Positions 59,519-64,000 of a stretch of 64,000 bases of DNA are shown here, one piece after another (positions within the stretch are counted from its first letter, which is position 1; each line of letters begins with the position of its first letter). The notes under the pieces are model-generated. The model searched no databases, was not told the DNA's origin, and was given only the letters and a program-made list of their open reading frames with translations. The position numbers and the translations under genes were made by a program. This DNA comes from Yes71-27 sp040758635 (GTDB taxonomy: Bacteria > Bacillota > Desulfotomaculia > Desulfotomaculales > Ammonificaceae): contig JBFLVI010000007.1 of assembly GCA_040758635.1 (NCBI GenBank), positions 1 through 64,000 of the forward strand, given 5' to 3'.

Positions 59519-59583
59519 GAGGTTAGAAGTGGGAATTCTTGAAGAAATTCGCGTAGCGAATTTCTATCAAATGTTCTAACCTC
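59519..59583 (+). repeat. GAGGTnAGA-type inverted repeat, copy 3
   Basis: GAGGTTAGAA (59519-59528) pairs with TTCTAACCTC (59574-59583) around an inner perfect palindrome GAAATTCGC-GTA-GCGAATTTC (59544-59564). Pyrimidine-rich GACCTCTTGCCTC follows. It separates asd from dapA. Confidence 0.7.
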
Positions 59584-59623
59584 TGACCTCTTGCCTCTCA
59601 CTTCTAAATTTGGAGGTGGGGAA

Positions 59624-60511
59624 ATGGCGGTGGATTTCGGACGGGTGCTCACGGCTATGGTAACGCCCTTTGACCGGGAGGGTGCGGTAAATTACGAGCA
59701 GGCAAAAAAGCTGGCGCGCTACCTGGTTGAGAACGGTTCGGACGGGGTGGTGGTGGCCGGGACGACCGGAGAGTCGCCTACGCTCACCAAGGAGGAAAAG
59801 AAGGCACTCTTCCAGGCCGTGGTAGAGGAAGTCGGCGGAAAGGCTACGGTCATTGCAGGAACCGGAAGTTATTCGACCGCGGACAGCATTGCCTTGACCC
59901 GGGCGGCGGAGAAGGCCGGCGCCGACGGGGTGATGCTGGTGGCTCCGTATTACAACAAGCCTTCGCAAGAGGGACTTTACCGCCACTTCCGGGCGGTTGC
60001 CGAGAGCACCAATCTTCCGGTAATGCTTTACAACATCCCCGGCCGCACGGCGGTGAACGTGCTCCCGGCCACGGTGGCGCGGCTGGCCAAGGACGTGCCC
60101 AACATCCGGGCGATCAAGGAAGCCAGCGGCAACATGGACCAGGTGAGCGAGCTCCGGCGGATTCTACCGGACGAGTTTGCGATTTACAGCGGCGACGACG
60201 CCCTCACGCTGCCGATCCTCGCCGTGGGGGGGAAGGGAGTGGTCAGCGTGGTGGCCCACATTGCCGGGACGCGGATGCAGGAAATGATTAACGCCTACGC
60301 CAGCGGAAACGTGACCCTGGCGGCGAAGGTTCACAAGGAGCTTTTCCCCGTCATTAAGGCGATGTTTATTACCACCAATCCGGTACCGGTGAAGGCGGCG
60401 CTTAATCTCCGCGGCATGAACGTGGGTTCCCCACGGCTGCCGCTGGTGGAAGCGACCCCGGAAGAGAAGGAGAAGCTCAGCCAGATTTTGCGGGACGCCG
60501 GGTTGCTTTAA
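59624..60511 (+). CDS. dapA: 4-hydroxy-tetrahydrodipicolinate synthase
   Basis: 295 residues: VVAGTTGESPTLTKEEKKAL, APYYNKPSQEGLYRHF, YNIPGRTAVNVLP and the Schiff-base lysine in NIRAIKEASGN. It condenses pyruvate and aspartate semialdehyde. ATG 59624 has GGAGGTGGGG upstream. It ends four bases into the convergent CapA gene. Confidence 0.97.
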   Translation: MAVDFGRVLTAMVTPFDREGAVNYEQAKKLARYLVENGSDGVVVAGTTGESPTLTKEEKKALFQAVVEEVGGKATVIAGTGSYSTADSIALTRAAEKAGADGVMLVAPYYNKPSQEGLYRHFRAVAESTNLPVMLYNIPGRTAVNVLPATVARLAKDVPNIRAIKEASGNMDQVSELRRILPDEFAIYSGDDALTLPILAVGGKGVVSVVAHIAGTRMQEMINAYASGNVTLAAKVHKELFPVIKAMFITTNPVPVKAALNLRGMNVGSPRLPLVEATPEEKEKLSQILRDAGLL

Positions 60512-61740
60512 AGCTGTCGTTGGGCCGGTTTCAGGAAGGTTGTTTCTTCAGCGGTTTTCTTCTCGTTGTAGGGCAGAATTCCCTGCGCCGGTTTCTTGAG
60601 GTGCACGCAAAGTTCTTCCCACACCTGGGCCATGCGTTGCTTGTCGGCAGCGGTCAGGGGGATGTCGGTGGCCGGGGCGATCATGGGGTGCACCGGCAGC
60701 ACGCGAAATTGCCAGCGGCCGGCGGCCTGCGCCCTTTGAACCCAGAGCGGCAGGAACTCCACACCCCGGACGCGGGTCTGGATGCGGTCCTTTTCAAGGT
60801 GGAGGTAAAGGATGATTCCGCTGTCGGAATAGCGCCACCGCTGGTTGGAAACGAAGTTGCCCAGGGAATAAGCCACGACGCAGGTATGTGGTTCACCGTC
60901 ACGCGTGACGGTGATTTTTTCTATGGGCTGGACGACGTGGGGGTGACTGCCGATGATTGCGTCCACGCCGTTCGCACACAGGCGGGCTGCCAGTTCGCGT
61001 TGCGCCTCGTCGGGATGACGCTGGTATTCGACACCGAAGTGGAGCACGGCGACGATAAGGTCCGCACCCTGGCGGCGGGCGGCCCGGGCGTCGGCGGCGA
61101 CGGCTTCGGGGCTGAGCAGGTTGACGGCGAACTCTTTGCCCGGTGGGAGGGGCAGGCCGTTGGTGGTGGCGGTATAGTTTAAGAAGGCCACTTTGATCCC
61201 CTGGATGTCCGCCAGGAAGGGTGTTTTCTCGCCGGGGCTGCGGTAGGTGCCGACATGGGCGACGCCTGCAGCGTCAAGGTTGTCAAGGGTGGCAACGATA
61301 CCGCGCCAGCCGAAATCCAGGCTGTGGTTGTTGGCGGTAGCGAGCAGGTCCACCCCGGTATCGCGGATGTCCCGGGCCAGGTCTGCGGGCGTGTTGAAGT
61401 ACGGGAAGCCCCGGTACCCGTGGGAAGGCCCCGCAAGCCGGGTTTCCAGGTTTGCCACCGTGTAATCGGGCGATTTCAGGTAAGGTTCAACGGGCGCAAA
61501 AATCCGGCTGAAGTCGTACCCGCCCGTTTGCAGGTCCCGGGCCGAATTGACGACGGGCATATGCATGAGCAGATCCCCCACGGCGGCAATGGTGACGCGG
61601 GTAGCGGGTTCCCTGTACCGCCACAGCGCCGGCGCCAGTCGCTCCGGCGGCCACAGCAGGACCAGGGCGCAGGCTGCTGTAAGGGTAAGGATTAGAGTAT
61701 AAACCGCCGGCCACCGGCTCCGCTTTTTGCGCGGCCTCAT
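60508..61740 (-). CDS. CapA-family metallophosphatase-like protein
   Basis: 410 residues: an N-terminal membrane helix (about 12-30), then the PGA_cap domain with AAVGDLLMHMPV, VANLETRLAG, LATANNHSLDFGW and IGSHPHVVQPIE, the metal-binding Asp/Asn/His set of this calcineurin-like fold. The family includes CapA/PgsA for poly-gamma-glutamate, but no capB or capC is present, so the role is open. It is tail to tail with dapA with a 4-bp overlap. Confidence 0.9.
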   Translation of the reverse strand: MRPRKKRSRWPAVYTLILTLTAACALVLLWPPERLAPALWRYREPATRVTIAAVGDLLMHMPVVNSARDLQTGGYDFSRIFAPVEPYLKSPDYTVANLETRLAGPSHGYRGFPYFNTPADLARDIRDTGVDLLATANNHSLDFGWRGIVATLDNLDAAGVAHVGTYRSPGEKTPFLADIQGIKVAFLNYTATTNGLPLPPGKEFAVNLLSPEAVAADARAARRQGADLIVAVLHFGVEYQRHPDEAQRELAARLCANGVDAIIGSHPHVVQPIEKITVTRDGEPHTCVVAYSLGNFVSNQRWRYSDSGIILYLHLEKDRIQTRVRGVEFLPLWVQRAQAAGRWQFRVLPVHPMIAPATDIPLTAADKQRMAQVWEELCVHLKKPAQGILPYNEKKTAEETTFLKPAQRQL

Positions 61741-61927
61741 TCTTCAGCCCCCGACCCCCGTTGAACAGAACCGGTGTTCCGGGTCTTAAATCAGCCTTGC
61801 AGCGCCATCCGAGCTTTTCGGTCCGGCCACCGGCCTTTAAGAAATATATTACTGGTCACATCCAATCATTGTCAAACCGCACTAACTCACCCGTAACGCC
61901 TGGCTAAAGTTCCGGTTGCGTGTCATA

Positions 61928-61956
61928 TTGCTCATATGCTAATATAGTCATAATAG
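61928..61956 (+). promoter_or_regulatory. Promoter/operator of the arsenic cluster
   Basis: TTGCTC (61928-61933) and TAATAG (61951-61956) with 17-bp spacing; the AT-rich spacer has imperfect CATATTG/GCTAATAT-like symmetry suitable for an ArsR dimer. Confidence 0.6.
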
Positions 61957-61977
61957 AATTAATTTAAGGTGATACCG

Positions 61978-62310
61978 GTGGATGGAAGGGTTATGGATCT
62001 GGCCGCGGACCTGTTGAGGGTGCTGGGACACCCGCTTCGCCTGAAGATCGTTGAGTTTTTGCGGCCGGGAGAGCGGTGTGTCTGCGAAATCGTTCCTGCA
62101 GTCGGCGCGGAGCAGTCGGTGGTTTCCAAGCACCTGGCGCTGCTTCGCCATGTCGGAGTGGTTGCGTGCCGCAAAGAAGGCCCCCGGGTCATTTACTGGG
62201 TCCGAGATCCGGCGGCTTTCACTATCTGCGACCTGGCACGGGAGGTAGTCTCGCGGCGGCTCGCGGAATTGGCCGAACTGGCGGCCAAAGTTCGGGCAGT
62301 AAAAGGGTAA
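61978..62310 (+). CDS. arsR: ArsR-family metalloregulator
   Basis: 110 residues, winged helix: LLRVLGHPLRLKIVEFLRPGERCVCEIVPAVGAEQSVVSKHLALLRHVGVV. The CVCE motif at the start of the recognition region is the As(III)/Sb(III)-binding type. It probably represses its own promoter until arsenite binds. GTG 61978 (AAGGTG upstream) or GTG 61969. Confidence 0.92.
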   Translation: MDGRVMDLAADLLRVLGHPLRLKIVEFLRPGERCVCEIVPAVGAEQSVVSKHLALLRHVGVVACRKEGPRVIYWVRDPAAFTICDLAREVVSRRLAELAELAAKVRAVKG

Positions 62311-62352
62311 AGTATCAATGTGCCCGGTGGTGAACCGGAGGAGGTTGTTTTT

Positions 62353-63414
62353 GTGGACGACGTGAAAATCAAGAAACTTTCGACGCTGGAAAAACTTTTG
62401 ACCCTGTGGATATTCCTCGCCATGGCCGCGGGCATCGGGATCGGGTACTTCTCGCCCGGCGTAACCCGGTTCATCGCCGGGCTGCAGGTGGGGACGACCT
62501 CGATTCCCATCGCCATCGGTCTTATTTTGATGATGTACCCCCCTTTGGCCAAGGTGAAGTACGAAGAAATGGGGACCGTTTTCAAGAATACCAAGCTCCT
62601 GGCCTTCTCTCTTTTTCAAAACTGGATTGCCGGGCCGGTGGTGATGTTCATCCTGGCGGTGCTGCTCCTCCGCAACCACCCCGAGTACATGATCGGGGTC
62701 ATTTTAGTGGGGCTGGCCCGCTGCATCGCCATGGTCATCGTGTGGAACGAGCTTGCCGAAGGAGACCGGGAGTTGGCGGTGGGCCTGGTGGCTTTCAACG
62801 CCGTTTTTCAGGTTCTGCTGTACGCCGTCTACATCTGGATTTTCATCACCGTCCTGCTAAACTGGCTGGGGCTGGTCAAGGGGTTGAACGTGAGCATTTC
62901 CATGTGGGAGGCGGCGAAGACCGTTTTCATCTACCTCGGGATCCCCTTTTTGGCGGGCGTCACCACCCGCTTCTCGCTGTTGCAGGCGAAGGGCAAGGAA
63001 TGGTACGAGAACGTCTTTGCGCCTAAGATCAGCCCGATCACGCTGGTGGCGCTGCTTTTTACGATCATCGTGATGTTTTCCTTAAAAGGTGAATACATCA
63101 TCCGCTTGCCGCTGGATGTTGTTCGGGTGGCCGTGCCGCTGGGGATTTACTTCTTCCTGATGTGGTTTGTCACCTTCTTCATTACCCGGCGGCTTGGGGC
63201 CAATTACCCGCAAACCACGGCGGTATCCTTTACGGCGGCGAGCAACGACTTTGAACTAGCGATAGCGGTGGCGGTAGCCATTTTCGGCATCGGCTCCAAC
63301 CAGGCTTTTGCCACGGTGATCGGGCCGCTCATCGAAGTGCCGGTGCTGATAAGCCTGGTAAACGTGGCGCTAAGATTTAGGGAAAGGTATTTTGCCCGCC
63401 CCGAGACTTCTTAG
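62353..63414 (+). CDS. acr3: ACR3-type arsenite efflux transporter
   Basis: 353 residues with ten predicted membrane helices. The signature LVGLARCIAMVIVWNELAEGD carries the essential cysteine (near residue 124), and TAASNDFELAIAVAVAIFGIGS is the second conserved helix. It extrudes arsenite. GTG 62353 has GGAGG 10 nt upstream. It follows arsR by 42 bp. Confidence 0.95.
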   Translation: MDDVKIKKLSTLEKLLTLWIFLAMAAGIGIGYFSPGVTRFIAGLQVGTTSIPIAIGLILMMYPPLAKVKYEEMGTVFKNTKLLAFSLFQNWIAGPVVMFILAVLLLRNHPEYMIGVILVGLARCIAMVIVWNELAEGDRELAVGLVAFNAVFQVLLYAVYIWIFITVLLNWLGLVKGLNVSISMWEAAKTVFIYLGIPFLAGVTTRFSLLQAKGKEWYENVFAPKISPITLVALLFTIIVMFSLKGEYIIRLPLDVVRVAVPLGIYFFLMWFVTFFITRRLGANYPQTTAVSFTAASNDFELAIAVAVAIFGIGSNQAFATVIGPLIEVPVLISLVNVALRFRERYFARPETS

Positions 63415-63448
63415 TTCTTAAATTACGTGGCTGTTTTGAGGTGAGAGA

Positions 63449-64000
63449 TTGAGCGAGCGGCAAAAATTCCTGTTGCTTGCCGGGGTTTTCTTGGCAGCCT
63501 ATTTCTTGCCCGTATCGCATCTGCGGTTCGCGAGCGGAGTACTTGAGGCGTTTGCCGTGCTGCACGAGTATGCCCGGGAGCACGTCCTCTTTTGCCTGGT
63601 GCCGGCGCTTTTCATTGCCGGAGCGATGGCGAGCTTTCTTTCGTCGCAGGCGGTCATCAGGTACCTTGGCCCGGAAAGCAAGAAATGGGCTGCTTACGGA
63701 GTGGGTGCGGTTTCGGGCGCGGTCCTGGCGGTCTGCTCCTGCACGGTACTGCCGCTTTTCGGCGGCATTTACAAAAGGGGCGCGGGACTTGGCCCGGCGA
63801 TCGCCTTTCTTTACTCCGGGCCGGCCATCAACGTGCTGGCAATTATCCTGACGGCCAGGGTGCTCGGCTGGGAGATCGGCCTTGCCCGTGCGCTGGGAGC
63901 GGTTCTTTTTTCTGCGATCATCGGCCTGGTGATGGCCTTTCTCTTCCGGCGGGAGGAAACGGAGCGGGCAAAAGGGTTGTCCGGGACGGACGTTCCGCCG
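63449..64000 (+). CDS. Permease of the UPF0718/DUF318 (ArsP-like) family, cut by window end
   Basis: The first 184 residues are present: helices from about residue 7 and the family signature AVLAVCSCTVLPLFGGIYKRGAGLGPAIAFLYSGPAINVLAII. ArsP-type members export organoarsenicals, and the arsR-acr3 neighbours fit an arsenic role; other members handle different solutes. TTG 63449 follows TTGAGGTGAGAGA. No stop occurs before 64000, so the gene continues outside. Confidence 0.88.
   Translation, partial: MSERQKFLLLAGVFLAAYFLPVSHLRFASGVLEAFAVLHEYAREHVLFCLVPALFIAGAMASFLSSQAVIRYLGPESKKWAAYGVGAVSGAVLAVCSCTVLPLFGGIYKRGAGLGPAIAFLYSGPAINVLAIILTARVLGWEIGLARALGAVLFSAIIGLVMAFLFRREETERAKGLSGTDVPP

Overview
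The window reads as chromosome of a GC-rich, anaerobic, endospore-forming Firmicute of the Clostridia (the Moorella / Ammonifex / Desulfotomaculum breadth of lineages). The evidence is dipicolinate synthase dpaAB, a SpoIID-like protein, a YlmC/YmxH protein, IreB, a selenocysteine-containing formate dehydrogenase, a group 3-type NiFe hydrogenase, and frequent TTG and GTG starts behind strong AGGAGG sites. No tRNA or rRNA genes were seen. Genus assignment is inference.

Layout. 1-4.9 kb is a defence-like patch: a HIRAN-domain protein, a large helicase-nuclease of the BPTD_3080/type III Res kind, a leftover HsdR C-terminus and a MntA-HepT toxin-antitoxin pair. 4.9-14.4 kb holds mixed genes (RmuC, a rubredoxin-like microprotein, a phosphoribosyltransferase, a macrodomain protein, a truncated LivG, a DUF4349 protein, MoaA, SpoIID-like, Ddl, DeoC, a histidine-rich protein). 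14.4-20.3 kb is a formate dehydrogenase operon: FdhA reads through an in-frame UGA over a clear SECIS hairpin and has a Tat signal, followed by FdhB, FdhE and a four-CXXCH secreted cytochrome. 20.4-30.8 kb carries alaS-ireB-ruvX-DUF1292, a VanW/G5 protein, MltG, a penicillin-binding transpeptidase, an FmdB-type zinc ribbon and thioredoxin. 31-46.9 kb is the conserved rimP-nusA-ylxR-ylxQ-infB-rbfA-nrnA-truB-ribF ... rpsO-pnp-deacetylase-M16 peptidase-dut-ylmC block. 46.9-47.7 kb is a HicAB toxin-antitoxin operon lying exactly between two CRISPR-type repeats. After an MFS exporter and an unrecognised membrane protein come a NiFe hydrogenase operon (51.1-55.7 kb), the DAP/dipicolinate block dapB-dpaA-dpaB-asd-dapA (56-60.5 kb), a CapA-like protein, and an arsenic cluster arsR-acr3-permease cut by the window end.

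Main non-coding findings. (1) Two near-identical 37-bp CRISPR repeats bracket hicAB, and the hicB stop codon lies inside the second repeat. (2) Two 123-nt copies (13106-13228 and 49393-49515) of one long hairpin element differ by paired, compensatory changes in three helices, which argues for selection on structure; a third, chimeric copy at 38628-38755 keeps the outer helix but carries a different hairpin inside. (3) That different hairpin belongs to a second family with GCACTCA arms, three more copies of which fill 26640-26948. (4) A third inverted-repeat family built on GAGGTTAGAA/TTCTAACCTC-like arms sits in several intergenic gaps. 

Metabolically the window joins formate oxidation outside the membrane (FdhAB plus cytochrome c) with cytoplasmic H2/NAD(P)H chemistry, lysine and dipicolinate supply for spores, and the core translation/RNA-decay machinery.
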